The notes under the pieces are model-generated. The model saw only the letters and a list, made by a program, of their open reading frames with translations. It made no database searches and was not told the origin of the DNA. Of a stretch of DNA of 64,000 bases, positions 42,744-50,227 are shown piece by piece (positions within the stretch are counted from its first letter, which is position 1; every line of letters starts with the position of its first letter). Source of the stretch: Promicromonospora thailandica (GTDB taxonomy: Bacteria; Actinomycetota; Actinomycetes; Actinomycetales; Cellulomonadaceae); assembly GCF_024171955.1 (NCBI RefSeq), contig NZ_JAMTCS010000008.1, forward strand, positions 124,001 to 188,000, written 5' to 3'. A program made the position numbers and the translations under genes.

Positions 42744-43307
42744 CTACACCGGTCCGCTGCGCACGACGATGCCGATCGCCCCCGCGACGATCATCAGGGC
42801 CACCGATATGGGGTAGTAGGTGAGCGCCCGCCGGATATGGTCGTGCTTCTGAGCAGAGATCTCGGCAAGGTTCTTGACCTGGATCCAGGCCTCGCGCCTG
42901 TCGTCCTGCTTCGTGGTCGCGACGAGCTCGTCGACCGACGCGTCGACGATGTCCGGCAACGAGTATCTCGAGAAGCCTCGCTGCTTCATCCTCGGCCGCA
43001 GCGACAGCACCAAATGCATTCCGGCGATACCGCAGTAGATGACAGCGATCGCACCGAGCAGCGCCCCGGCCTGAGCCAACCACGCTCCGGGCTCGAGGGC
43101 CTGGTACAGAGGGATGGCGGGGGTCCCGACACCGAAGGTGAGCGCGATCGCTGCCACGAGGACGCTCGTTTTCACATCGGCATTGGTGATCGTGAGCTGA
43201 AGCATCGACTGGACGAACTGGGCGTCCGCAGCACTCCCCTCGCGATCGGGCATCCCGTCCAGGCGCCGCGCGTCGCGCTGCACGCGCCCCGTTCCCCACC
43301 AGCTCAT
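42744..43307 (-). CDS. Pycsar-effector-like 2TM protein (DUF5706/PycTM type)
   Basis: 187 aa. A soluble N-terminus precedes LTITNADVKTSVLVAAIALTFG, matching the N/AD-K-S entry to TM1 of DUF5706 proteins. TM2 is AGALLGAIAVIYCGIAGMHLVLSL, followed by LRPRM, a Tyr-Ser-rich segment, a helix (WIQVKNLAEISAQKHDHIRRAL) and a last TM (YYPISVALMIVAGAIGIVV). This order is that of PycTM, the membrane effector of Pycsar anti-phage systems, which is triggered by cyclic UMP or CMP. The assignment is by motif and topology only. It is 130 bp from, and divergent to, the SatD-like gene. Confidence 0.65.
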   Translation of the reverse strand: MSWWGTGRVQRDARRLDGMPDREGSAADAQFVQSMLQLTITNADVKTSVLVAAIALTFGVGTPAIPLYQALEPGAWLAQAGALLGAIAVIYCGIAGMHLVLSLRPRMKQRGFSRYSLPDIVDASVDELVATTKQDDRREAWIQVKNLAEISAQKHDHIRRALTYYPISVALMIVAGAIGIVVRSGPV

Positions 43308-43391
43308 TCGCCCCTCCGGCCCGACCGACGTCGCCAGGTGAGCCTACTCAGCCACACCCGAGGACCAACAGCTCCGACAGCACAGCAGATG

Positions 43392-43431
43392 AAGCTCAAC
43401 ACTTATGTTCTCAGCAATTAAGTCATATGCT
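43392..43431 (+). promoter_or_regulatory. Leaderless promoter with operator dyad of the SatD-like gene
   Basis: TATGCT (43426-43431) lies six bases before the ATG at 43438, the spacing of a leaderless promoter. ACTTA (43401-43405) and TAAGT (43419-43423) form a dyad over the -35/spacer region, suited to a repressor. AAGCTCAACACTTA (43392-43405) recurs with one mismatch at 44953-44966, beyond the next gene. The region is markedly AT-rich for this genome. Confidence 0.6.
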
Positions 43432-43437
43432 GAATGC

Positions 43438-44091
43438 ATGTTCACAATGATCGGCGACATCGTCGGCTCCCGAGCGCTCAAGGACCGCGCACGGGCTCAG
43501 CGAGCGATCGTCGCCACGCTCGGGAGAGTCAGCGAGTCGCTCACCCTCGCGCAACGCCTCGAACCGACGTTCGGCGACGAGGTGCAAGGCGGGTTCCCGA
43601 CCATCGCGGATGCGACCCTCGCAACCCTGTTGATCCGGCTGGAGCTGAACTGGCTCGCTCACCCGCCGCCGACCGCCGACCCGGAGGAAGGCCGAACCCC
43701 CGACCTTGTCGTCATGCGGTTCGGGATCGGCCAGGGCGAGGTGCGTGTGTTCGAGATCGACTCTCAGCCGATACGGCAGGACGGACCAGGTTGGCACACC
43801 GCTCGTGACGCCATCGACTCCCTCGGGAAGAAAGCCGGTGCACGATATGTCGGGCCTGAGGACACCAGCTGGCCGACACCCGCAGCAGTCAACGCCTTCC
43901 TCGTTGCGCGCGACGGCCTCGTCGATACACTCAACCACCGCCAACGGCGGATGCTGCTCCGGGCGCTGCACGGTCATTCCCAGAAGGCCATCGCAGAGCT
44001 GGAAACCATCTCGGAGTCGGCCGTGAGCCAGGCGTTCGCGAGGGGCGTGAGCGCCGTTCGGGACGCACAGTTCCTCTTCGGAAAGGTGTGA
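43438..44091 (+). CDS. SatD-family protein with C-terminal HTH (SatD1)
   Basis: 217 aa from ATG 43438 (leaderless). The N-terminal domain has MIGDIVGSRALKDRARAQ, PTFGDEVQGGFP and MRFGIGQGEVRVFE...GPGWHTARDAID. IGDIVxSR plus GDE(V/F)QG define SatD proteins. The spacing of the two Asp motifs and the GIGxGxV strand is reminiscent of class III nucleotidyl cyclases. The C-terminus (HRQRRMLLRALHGHSQKAIAELETISESAVSQAFARG) is a sigma-region-4/LuxR-like HTH. It probably senses a nucleotide or signal and regulates its own promoter; the paired membrane gene begins 7 bp downstream. Confidence 0.75.
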   Translation: MFTMIGDIVGSRALKDRARAQRAIVATLGRVSESLTLAQRLEPTFGDEVQGGFPTIADATLATLLIRLELNWLAHPPPTADPEEGRTPDLVVMRFGIGQGEVRVFEIDSQPIRQDGPGWHTARDAIDSLGKKAGARYVGPEDTSWPTPAAVNAFLVARDGLVDTLNHRQRRMLLRALHGHSQKAIAELETISESAVSQAFARGVSAVRDAQFLFGKV

Positions 44092-44098
44092 TGCACGG

Positions 44099-44926
44099 AT
44101 GGCAGCTCTTGGAGCGTTCCTCGCAGCGCTGGGGGTGGCTGACGCCTTCCGGGACACGAACACCGCGGGCATCTCGAGCGCGCGCCGCTCTGCTGCGCTC
44201 GCCGCAGGCCTCCTGACGCTTGCGGCGCTCCTCGCAGCAAGCGGGACGCCTCCGCTCACGATGATCGGCCTCGGGACGGCACTGGCTCTACTGCTCGCCG
44301 TATGGACCCTCATCGACATCATCGCATCAGTCACCAGCAAGACGACGGCTCGCAGTGCAGCGTTCCTCGCGATAGCCACCGGAACCGTTGTCGCCTTGCT
44401 CTTCGCGGACGACGGCCCCAGCACCTGGCCAGGGTGGATACCCGGACCCTTGTCTACGTTCGCGCCATCACAGCTGATCCTTGTCGGTGGGATCGCCATC
44501 GCCCAGGTCACGACCGCTAACGTCCTGGTCCGACTCATCCTCGAAGCCGTCAACGTCCCCACCAAGGAAGGCTCGGACCGCCTTCGCAGCGGACGCGTTC
44601 TCGGCCCGATGGAACGTCTTTTCATCCTGGGGCTCGGCCTCGCAGGAAACCTCACCGCCGCCGCAGTTGTCGTGGGAGCCAAGGGCCTGCTTCGATTCCC
44701 CGAACTCGCCGCGAGTGAGTCGAACGTGCGCGCCGCCGCTTCGCCAATCATCATCCAGACCTCCGCGAAGAACGCCTCCGGCACGGAGGTGGAGGTGGAC
44801 CCACCTCCTACCCCTCCTCTTCACCAGGGCCCCAACCCTGTGACGGAATACTTCCTCATCGGCAGCTTCGCTAGTTGGCTCATCGCCCTTGCAGGCCTCG
44901 GCCTCGCGATGTTGGTGTCTTCGTAA
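44099..44926 (+). CDS. DUF3307-like membrane protein paired with SatD1
   Basis: 275 aa with about six TM segments. The C-terminal half has the DUF3307 pattern: GRVLGPMERLFILGLGLAG, GAKGLLRFPEL, then a variable loop and TEYFLIGSFASWLIALAGLGL. DUF3307 proteins are regularly encoded directly after SatD (the SatD-SatE pair named in Streptococcus mutans). The N-terminal half is less conserved. It follows SatD1 with 7 bp between and is surely co-transcribed. Role unknown. Confidence 0.75.
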   Translation: MAALGAFLAALGVADAFRDTNTAGISSARRSAALAAGLLTLAALLAASGTPPLTMIGLGTALALLLAVWTLIDIIASVTSKTTARSAAFLAIATGTVVALLFADDGPSTWPGWIPGPLSTFAPSQLILVGGIAIAQVTTANVLVRLILEAVNVPTKEGSDRLRSGRVLGPMERLFILGLGLAGNLTAAAVVVGAKGLLRFPELAASESNVRAAASPIIIQTSAKNASGTEVEVDPPPTPPLHQGPNPVTEYFLIGSFASWLIALAGLGLAMLVSS

Positions 44927-44952
44927 GGCAGGAACTTAACTTACTAAGCATT

Positions 44953-44966
44953 AAGCTCAAGACTTA
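44953..44966. repeat. 14-bp direct repeat, second copy
   Basis: AAGCTCAAGACTTA matches 43392-43405 in 13 of 14 bases and in the same orientation. Here it is part of a dyad TTAAG-N7-CTTAA (44952-44968) in a stretch rich in CTTAA/TTAAG. The two copies bracket the SatD1-DUF3307 pair, either as element ends or as regulator sites. Confidence 0.6.
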
Positions 44967-44979
44967 ACCGGTGACTACC

Positions 44980-45027
44980 CTACGATTTCGCCAGCGCCAG
45001 CTGGTAGGAGTCGAACGCGAAGCCGCC
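44980..45027 (-). pseudogene. Remnant of an aroQ 3' end
   Basis: On the minus strand 48 bases encode GGFAFDSYQLALAKS and a stop, the C-terminus of a type II dehydroquinate dehydratase. At DNA level 44993-45024 matches 45915-45946 of the intact aroQ in 29 of 32 bases. No upstream aroQ sequence remains. It lies on the far side of the second SatD gene from intact aroQ, so it may mark the end of an insertion at the aroQ 3' end or a decayed second aroQ. Confidence 0.7.
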
Positions 45028-45108
45028 ACGGGGCTGGCGCCACGCACCGCTCGACTTACGGGCGGACACCGTTTCAGCGGTTCACCTCGAGCTTCGAGCC
45101 ACACCACT

Positions 45109-45177
45109 TTCGCTCGAGCGAATTTCGCGTCCCGCGGTGCCAGGCGATGCGCACACCGTGAGTTTGCAACGGTGTGC
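45109..45177. terminator. Palindrome and terminator between convergent SatD units
   Basis: TTCGCTCGAGCGAA (45109-45122) is a perfect palindrome. GCACACCGT (45151-45159) pairs perfectly with ACGGTGTGC (45169-45177) over a 9-nt loop, followed by TTT on the plus strand. The hairpin lies between the DUF3307 gene and the convergent second SatD gene and can serve both. The remaining sequence of 44927-45204 shows no gene. Confidence 0.6.
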
Positions 45178-45204
45178 TTTACCAAGTACCGATTTGCCCC
45201 CCGA

Positions 45205-45849
45205 CTACGTCGGGCCGCTCAGTTCTTCGAGGCGACGCACAATCACCGGCAGCACGGCGCACTCCTCCGACCACATTGCTGCCCGGACACGCTGGCTGAC
45301 CGCTTGTTCGCTGACCCCTAACAATTGAGCCGCAGCCTTCTGTCTCCCCGGCTTGTCGGCCAGCCCGGAGAGCACGTCCACCGCTTCCCAACCATGAGGC
45401 GTGCGGCGAGCGCGGACCGCACCAAGAAGCTGCAAGAGCGATTCAACCTCGTGCGCTCGCCTCTCCCCGCTCGCGGCCGTGGGGCCCTCCACCGCTACGG
45501 ATTTGCCAGACACCCGCGTCTTAGCCCGGTTCACGGCATCTCGGGCGCGGTAGAACGCCGGTCCGCGTGCGTCTCGGGACACGGCTGGCAGTGGTGTTTC
45601 GACCGGCCCCACGCCAATTCCGACGCTCCACCCTCGATCGCGAAGTAGGTCCAGCGTAAGATCGACTGCGAGTTGGGCCCCTGGACTGTGTCCACTGAGC
45701 ACCCCCTGAACCTCGTCACCGATCGTCCGCTCAAACGGCAGCACGATTCCGGCCCGGCCGGAGGTCCACTTGGCCAGTTGCTCGAGCACCACGGGTACAC
45801 GGTCCTCTGCATAAGTCGAGCCACGCTGATCGACCGTCAATACAATCAC
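45205..45849 (-). CDS. SatD-like protein with C-terminal HTH (SatD2)
   Basis: 214 aa from GTG 45849. Same architecture as SatD1 with low overall identity: first Asp motif LTVDQRGST, second FERTIGDEVQGVL, then WSVGIGVGPVETPLPAVSRDARGPAFYRARDAVNRAK, close in pattern to the GIGxHTGxV-GxAVNxAARL run of class III cyclases. The C-terminal HTH reads QKAAAQLLGVSEQAVSQRVRAAM. It starts 34 bp after the aroQ stop on the same strand and may share its transcript. Whether the domain makes or senses a nucleotide is not known. Confidence 0.7.
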   Translation of the reverse strand: MIVLTVDQRGSTYAEDRVPVVLEQLAKWTSGRAGIVLPFERTIGDEVQGVLSGHSPGAQLAVDLTLDLLRDRGWSVGIGVGPVETPLPAVSRDARGPAFYRARDAVNRAKTRVSGKSVAVEGPTAASGERRAHEVESLLQLLGAVRARRTPHGWEAVDVLSGLADKPGRQKAAAQLLGVSEQAVSQRVRAAMWSEECAVLPVIVRRLEELSGPT

Positions 45850-45883
45850 GGTGCCAGGGTATCGATCCTGAGTATCAGAAACG

Positions 45884-46342
45884 CTACGCCGCCAATCTCG
45901 CCGCGATCGCCGAGAGCGCCAGTCGGTAGGAGTCGAACCCGAAGCCCGCGACGGTGCCCGTCGCGATGCCGGCCACCACCGAGTAGTGCCGGAACGACTC
46001 CCGCGCGGCCGGGTTGGACAGATGCACCTCGACCAGGAGCAGACCCGCCGTCGTCACCTGGGCAGCGGCGTCACGCAGCGCGTAGGAGTAGTGCGTGAAC
46101 GCGGCGGGGTTCAGCACCACGTGCGCCTCGGCGTCGACCGCCTCGTGGAGCCAGCCCACGATCTCCGACTCGCCGTCCGTCTGCCGCACCTCCACGTCGA
46201 GGCCGAGCTCCGCGCCCCACGTCGCGGCCGAGACCTTCAGGTCGGACATCGACAGGTGACCGTAGATCTCGGGCTCGCGAACACCGAGCCGGCCGAGATT
46301 CGGACCGTTGAGCACCAGGACACGGGGCAGTGCGGAGACCAT
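45884..46342 (-). CDS. aroQ: 3-dehydroquinate dehydratase, type II
   Basis: 152 aa. LNGPNLGRLGVREPEIYG (with the catalytic Tyr), VLNPAAFTHYSYALRDA and VEVHLSNPAARESFRHYS (catalytic His in EVHLSN) are intact. It performs the third shikimate-pathway step. In related genomes aroQ sits between aroB and efp; here both junctions are interrupted, by about 17 kb towards aroB and 3.3 kb towards efp. Confidence 0.96.
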   Translation of the reverse strand: MVSALPRVLVLNGPNLGRLGVREPEIYGHLSMSDLKVSAATWGAELGLDVEVRQTDGESEIVGWLHEAVDAEAHVVLNPAAFTHYSYALRDAAAQVTTAGLLLVEVHLSNPAARESFRHYSVVAGIATGTVAGFGFDSYRLALSAIAARLAA

Positions 46343-46402
46343 GGCCGCGAGCCTAACGGCCGCCGCCGCGCACCGCCGTCGGGTCCGCGGGACGAGTGTC
46401 GG

Positions 46403-47002
46403 TCACACCTTCCCGGGGCCGTCCACGATCCGGTGCCCGCCCGTCGCGTCCGCGATCCAGCGCAGCACCTCGGGCCGGAGCTCGTCCCACTCCCAGAAGA
46501 CGAACACCAGGCTCGCGAGCGCCGCACCCTCGGCCTGCCATCGCGTGACCGGGGCGGTGGTTCCGCACGCCGCGCACGCGAGGTCGGCCTCACCGCCGTC
46601 CCGCCAGGTCGCGGCCGCCTCGTAGAACGCGCGCAGGCCGGCCTCGTCCGTGCCCGTGGGCCCGAGCTCGTCCGGCGGCCCGTAGAAGGGTCTCCGGACC
46701 GAGCACCGCGGGCAGGTCACCGCCTCGACCGAGTACTGCGCGCCGTCGTGCACCTCCCGCCCCAACCGGACCTCGAGGCCCCACGGCGGTTCACCCGACA
46801 CGCCGCCCGGCACCGGGTGCTCGACGGTCTCGGGCCACGCCGGCCCGACCGGGTGCCCCTGGCCGCCCAGGGCCGCCTCGGACGACAGTCCCGGCAGCAC
46901 CACTCCCCGGCGGACCAGATCGTCGACGACGCGCTGCCCCAGGGCGCCGGCCTCCTCGTCGGTCGCGTCCAGGTCGGCGACCCACTGGTAGTACGTGCCC
47001 AC
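46403..47002 (-). CDS. Hypothetical protein with a zinc-ribbon-like Cys4 motif
   Basis: 199 aa from GTG 47002, after GAGGAGAACC. CPRCSVRRPFYG (about residue 97) and CAACGTTAPVTRW (about residue 143) give two CxxC knuckles about 46 residues apart. It opens GTYYQWVADLDATDEEAGALGQRVV. No known family was recognised. It stands alone between aroQ and soxR. Confidence 0.7.
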   Translation of the reverse strand: MGTYYQWVADLDATDEEAGALGQRVVDDLVRRGVVLPGLSSEAALGGQGHPVGPAWPETVEHPVPGGVSGEPPWGLEVRLGREVHDGAQYSVEAVTCPRCSVRRPFYGPPDELGPTGTDEAGLRAFYEAAATWRDGGEADLACAACGTTAPVTRWQAEGAALASLVFVFWEWDELRPEVLRWIADATGGHRIVDGPGKV

Positions 47003-47077
47003 GGTTCTCCTCACCCTCGCCTCACACCACGCCGGCTCCTGCCGTCGTCCGCCCACGCTAGCGGCGACCACCGACAC

Positions 47078-47578
47078 TCACGCCGGACGGTCGGACCCGT
47101 CCGGCTCCAGTCCCTCGACGAGGAGCGTGCGGGGTCCGGGTCCGGCCTCGGCGAGCTCGTCGTGCGGGTTGGTGAGCGCGCACCGGCGCAGCGAGAGGCA
47201 CCCGCACCCGATGCAGTCGGTGAGGTGGTCGCGCAGGCGGGACAGCTGCTCGATCCTCGCGTCGAGGTCGTCGTGCCAGGCCTGGGAGATGCGCCGCCAG
47301 TCCTTCGCCGTCGGCGTGCGGTCGCCGGGCAGGGTCGCGAGCGCCGCCCCGATGTCCGCGAGCGGTATCCCGACGCGCTGCGACACCCGGATGAACGCGA
47401 CGCGCCGCAGCGTCTCGCGCCGGTAGCGCCGCTGGTTGCCCGACGTGCGGCGGCTCGAGATCAGCCCCTTGCGCTCGTAGAAGTGCAGGGCGGAGACGGC
47501 GACGCCGCTGCGCGCCGCGAGGTCGCCCACGGTGAGCTCGTCGCGGTCCCACGGTACGGCGGGGTGGGATGCTTCCAT
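47078..47578 (-). CDS. soxR: Redox-sensitive activator SoxR
   Basis: 166 aa from ATG 47578 after GGAGG. MerR HTH LTVGDLAARSGVAVSALHFYERKGLISSRRTSGNQRRY and the [2Fe-2S] ligand set CIGCGCLSLRRC (Cx2CxCx5C) are complete. SoxR senses redox-cycling compounds; in Actinobacteria it activates oxidoreductases and transporters rather than soxS. It is divergent from the quinone oxidoreductase with a SoxR box between. Confidence 0.96.
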   Translation of the reverse strand: MEASHPAVPWDRDELTVGDLAARSGVAVSALHFYERKGLISSRRTSGNQRRYRRETLRRVAFIRVSQRVGIPLADIGAALATLPGDRTPTAKDWRRISQAWHDDLDARIEQLSRLRDHLTDCIGCGCLSLRRCALTNPHDELAEAGPGPRTLLVEGLEPDGSDRPA

Positions 47579-47633
47579 CGGTGGCCTCCTGGTCGTCAGC
47601 GGGGTCGGTGAGGTCGGCACAGCGCGCGGTTGA

Positions 47634-47651
47634 CCTCAACAAAGGTTCAGG
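47634..47651. promoter_or_regulatory. SoxR box
   Basis: CCTCAACAAAGGTTCAGG is an 18-bp dyad (CCTCAAC / GTTCAGG, one mismatch in the arms), matching the known SoxR operator form CCTCAAG-N4-CTTGAGG. TTGACC overlaps its left edge and TAGAGG follows at 47653, so the box lies between -35 and -10 of the quinone oxidoreductase promoter, as at E. coli soxS. Confidence 0.8.
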
Positions 47652-47666
47652 TTAGAGGATCGCGGC

Positions 47667-48803
47667 ATGGACGCCATCAGACATCACTCGTTCGGTCCGC
47701 CCGAGGTGCTCGTTCTCGAGCAGGTACCCGACCCTGCGCCCGGCCCGGGCGAGGTGCTCGTCGACGCCGTGGCCCACGGCGTGCACCTGCTCGACACCAG
47801 CCTCCGCCGCGGAGAGGCCGGGGCGCCGCTGCCCCTGCCCGGGCTCCCGTCGATCCCCGGCCGGGAGGTGGCCGGCACGGTGTCCGCCGTCGGCCCTGGT
47901 GTCGACCCCTCCTGGCGGGGGCGGCCCGTGGCCGCCCACCTGGGCCCGGTGCCCGACGGCGGCGGGTACGCCCGCCGCGTGGTCGTCGGCGCGAACCGGC
48001 TCCACGCCCTCCCCGACGGGCCGGACGGCGCGCCGCTCGACCCCGCCGACGCCATCGCCATGATCGGCACGGGCCGCATGGCCGTCTACACCCTCGACCT
48101 GGCGGCGATCACCCCGGACGACGTCGTCGTGGTCACCGGTGCGGCCGGCGGGCTCGGCACGCTGCTCGTCCAGGAGGCGCTCTACCTCGGGGCGTCCGTG
48201 GTAGCGCTCGCGGGCGGTCCGGCCAAGCTCGCGGTCCTGGCCCGCCTGGCCGCGGACCCCGGGCGCCTCGCGCTCGTCGACTACTCCACCCCGGGGTGGG
48301 CGGACGCCGCGCGCGCCGCGCTGGGCGGCTCCCCCGCGACGCTCGTGCTCGACGGCGTGGGCGGTGAGCCCGGCACGGGGGCGACGGCGCTCCTGGCCGG
48401 TGCGGACCACGCTGTCGACGGCGCTGCGAGGGGCACGGTCGGCCCCGGGGACAGCGGCGCGCAAGATCGTGCGGACCGCCGCGCGGAGGGACGGGCCGCC
48501 GAAGCATCGGCCGCCGTCGGGGCGGGGCGGCTGGTCGCGTACGGGTGGGCGTCCGGAACGGCCAACCAATACACCGCCTGGGCCGGGGACGACCGGATCC
48601 CGTCGCCGGTCGAGGTCCGCTACGCCGTCGGACCGGACGCCCCCGCGATGGGCGACCAGCGCCCGTACCAGGAGCGGGCGCTCGCACACGCGGCGTCGGG
48701 CCGCTGGCGTGTGGTCACGCACCGCGTGCCGCTGGCCGAGGCCGCGCGGGCGCACCGTGAGCTCGAGGAGCGCCGCACGACCGGCAAGGTGGTGCTGGTG
48801 TGA
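47667..48803 (+). CDS. Zinc-less medium-chain quinone oxidoreductase, probable SoxR target
   Basis: 378 aa. MDAIRHHSFGPPEVLVLEQVPDPAPGPGEVLV, PSIPGREVAGTVSAVG and the NADPH motif VVVTGAAGGLGTLLVQEA are typical of zeta-crystallin-like reductases. An unusual insertion of about 45 residues (GADHAVDGAARGTVGPGDSG... to AAVGAGRLVAYG) separates GVGGEPGTGATALLA from GRLVAYGWASG, which normally adjoin. Downstream of the SoxR box, so induced by redox-cycling agents by inference. Confidence 0.9.
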   Translation: MDAIRHHSFGPPEVLVLEQVPDPAPGPGEVLVDAVAHGVHLLDTSLRRGEAGAPLPLPGLPSIPGREVAGTVSAVGPGVDPSWRGRPVAAHLGPVPDGGGYARRVVVGANRLHALPDGPDGAPLDPADAIAMIGTGRMAVYTLDLAAITPDDVVVVTGAAGGLGTLLVQEALYLGASVVALAGGPAKLAVLARLAADPGRLALVDYSTPGWADAARAALGGSPATLVLDGVGGEPGTGATALLAGADHAVDGAARGTVGPGDSGAQDRADRRAEGRAAEASAAVGAGRLVAYGWASGTANQYTAWAGDDRIPSPVEVRYAVGPDAPAMGDQRPYQERALAHAASGRWRVVTHRVPLAEAARAHRELEERRTTGKVVLV

Positions 48804-50215
48804 GCGCCCCCGTGACATCGGCACGCGCCGTCCCGCGGCCCGGCACGCTGAGCCCCGGGGCACAGCGCCTCGTCCTGGTCGGGATGGTCGCACTGTGCTC
48901 CCTCGGCGCCTTCGAGGCGCTCGCCGTGGCCACGGCGATGCCGGCCATCGCCGTGGACCTCGACGGCCTGCGGCACTACACGCTCGCTTTCGCGGTGGTC
49001 TTCGCGACCAGCGTGGTCGGGATGCTCGTGGCGGGGCGCTGGTGCGACCGTTCCGGCCCCGCCCCCGCGATGTGGACCGGCGTGGGCCTGTTCGTGGTCG
49101 GCCTCGGCGTGGCCGGCACCGCGACCGGGATGGGCGTCCTCGTCGCCGGCCGCGCGGTCCAGGGCGTCGGCAGCGGACTCTTCGGCGTCGCGCTGTACGT
49201 GCTGGTGGCGCGCGTGTTCGCAGCCGAGCGACGTCCCGCCGTCTTCTCCGCGTTCGCGGCGGCCTGGGTGGTCCCCGCGATCGTCGGACCGGGCCTGGCG
49301 GGGCTCGTCGTGGACCACCTCGGCTGGCGCTGGGTCTTCCTCGGCGCCGCGGTGCTCACGGTTCCGGCGGCCGTCCTGATGCGGCCCGGCCTGACGGCGG
49401 CCCAGGGCGGCGGTGCGGAGACGGGTTCGGAGGCTGCCGACACAGGAGCTGACCCTGGGGCGGACTCCGGAGCCGACTCCAGGACCGACTCTGTGGCCCA
49501 CTCTGCGGCCGCCGCTGACGCGCGCACCGCCGCCGACGCCGCTCCGCTGCGCGCGCCCGACGTCGACCGCCCCGTGGCGGCGGCACTGCGCCTGGCCTGG
49601 TCCGTGCTGCGTGTCCGACGCGGTCTGCCCGCCGTCGTATCGGTGCGCGCGCTCGTCTCGGCCGCGTTCACGGGCGCTGAGGTGCTGCTCCCGCTGCTCC
49701 TCGTGCACGAACGGCACCTGAGCCCGGCCGCGGCGGGCCTCGTGCTGACCGTGGGTGCCCTGGGCTGGTCCACCGCGTCGTGGGTGCGCGGGCGCGACCT
49801 GTTGCACCTGAGCCATGCCGGTTACGTACGCCTCGGCGGCGGACTGCTCGCGCTGGGGACGGTGGGCGTCGCCCTCCTCGTGCTGCCGGGCGTCCCGGCC
49901 GGGGTCGGGATGGCGTTCTGGGTGCTGTCCGGCAGCGGCATGGGTCTGGTCTACCCCACGCTGTCGGTCCTGACGCTCGAGCTCGCCGAGCCGGGTGAGC
50001 AGGGCTCCGCCTCGTCCGCCCTGCAGGTGGCGGACGCCGTCGCGGCGGCGATCGCGTCATCCGTCACGGGCACGCTCCTGTGGGCGCTGTACGACCTCGC
50101 GGGTCTGCCCGCCTACGCCGTGGTGCTCGGGGCGACGGGTGCGCTCCCAGCGATTGTCGTCGTCCTGGCGCGACGGACCGTGGCCGAGGTCGTGCCCGAC
50201 GGCGCGCCCCGGTGA
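48800..50215 (+). CDS. MFS transporter, probable SoxR regulon efflux pump
   Basis: 471 aa from GTG 48800, overlapping the oxidoreductase stop. N-half resembles drug:H+ antiporters (SLGAFEALAVATAMPAIAVDL, GRAVQGVGSGLFG). The cytoplasmic loop between the halves carries a Thr/Gly/Ala/Asp/Ser low-complexity stretch (TGADPGADSGADSRTDS). The operon with a SoxR-boxed oxidoreductase suggests export of redox-active compounds. Substrate not known. Confidence 0.88.
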   Translation: MSAPVTSARAVPRPGTLSPGAQRLVLVGMVALCSLGAFEALAVATAMPAIAVDLDGLRHYTLAFAVVFATSVVGMLVAGRWCDRSGPAPAMWTGVGLFVVGLGVAGTATGMGVLVAGRAVQGVGSGLFGVALYVLVARVFAAERRPAVFSAFAAAWVVPAIVGPGLAGLVVDHLGWRWVFLGAAVLTVPAAVLMRPGLTAAQGGGAETGSEAADTGADPGADSGADSRTDSVAHSAAAADARTAADAAPLRAPDVDRPVAAALRLAWSVLRVRRGLPAVVSVRALVSAAFTGAEVLLPLLLVHERHLSPAAAGLVLTVGALGWSTASWVRGRDLLHLSHAGYVRLGGGLLALGTVGVALLVLPGVPAGVGMAFWVLSGSGMGLVYPTLSVLTLELAEPGEQGSASSALQVADAVAAAIASSVTGTLLWALYDLAGLPAYAVVLGATGALPAIVVVLARRTVAEVVPDGAPR

Positions 50216-50227
50216 GAGGGTGCCGCC

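Noticed and set aside
43791-43801. TTGGCACAC inside SatD1, resembling the 17-bp rib-flanking repeat
   Set aside because: Only nine bases match and they lie in coding sequence; treated as chance.
44971-45321. Plus-strand ORF of 116 codons between the DUF3307 gene and SatD2
   Set aside because: It runs through the aroQ remnant, two palindromes and the antisense of SatD2, has no ribosome site and no family pattern.
42744-45849. Reading the island as a toxin-antitoxin module
   Set aside because: No small toxin/antitoxin pair with overlapping genes is present; SatD with DUF3307 and a DUF5706-like protein fits signalling better, though the function stays unproven.
45915-45946. tRNA T-arm-like sequence (GGTTCGACTCC) at the aroQ 3' end, possible tRNA or attachment site
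   Set aside because: No acceptor, anticodon or T-stem pairing surrounds it, and it encodes the conserved AroQ residues FDSY. The match to the T-loop is coincidental.
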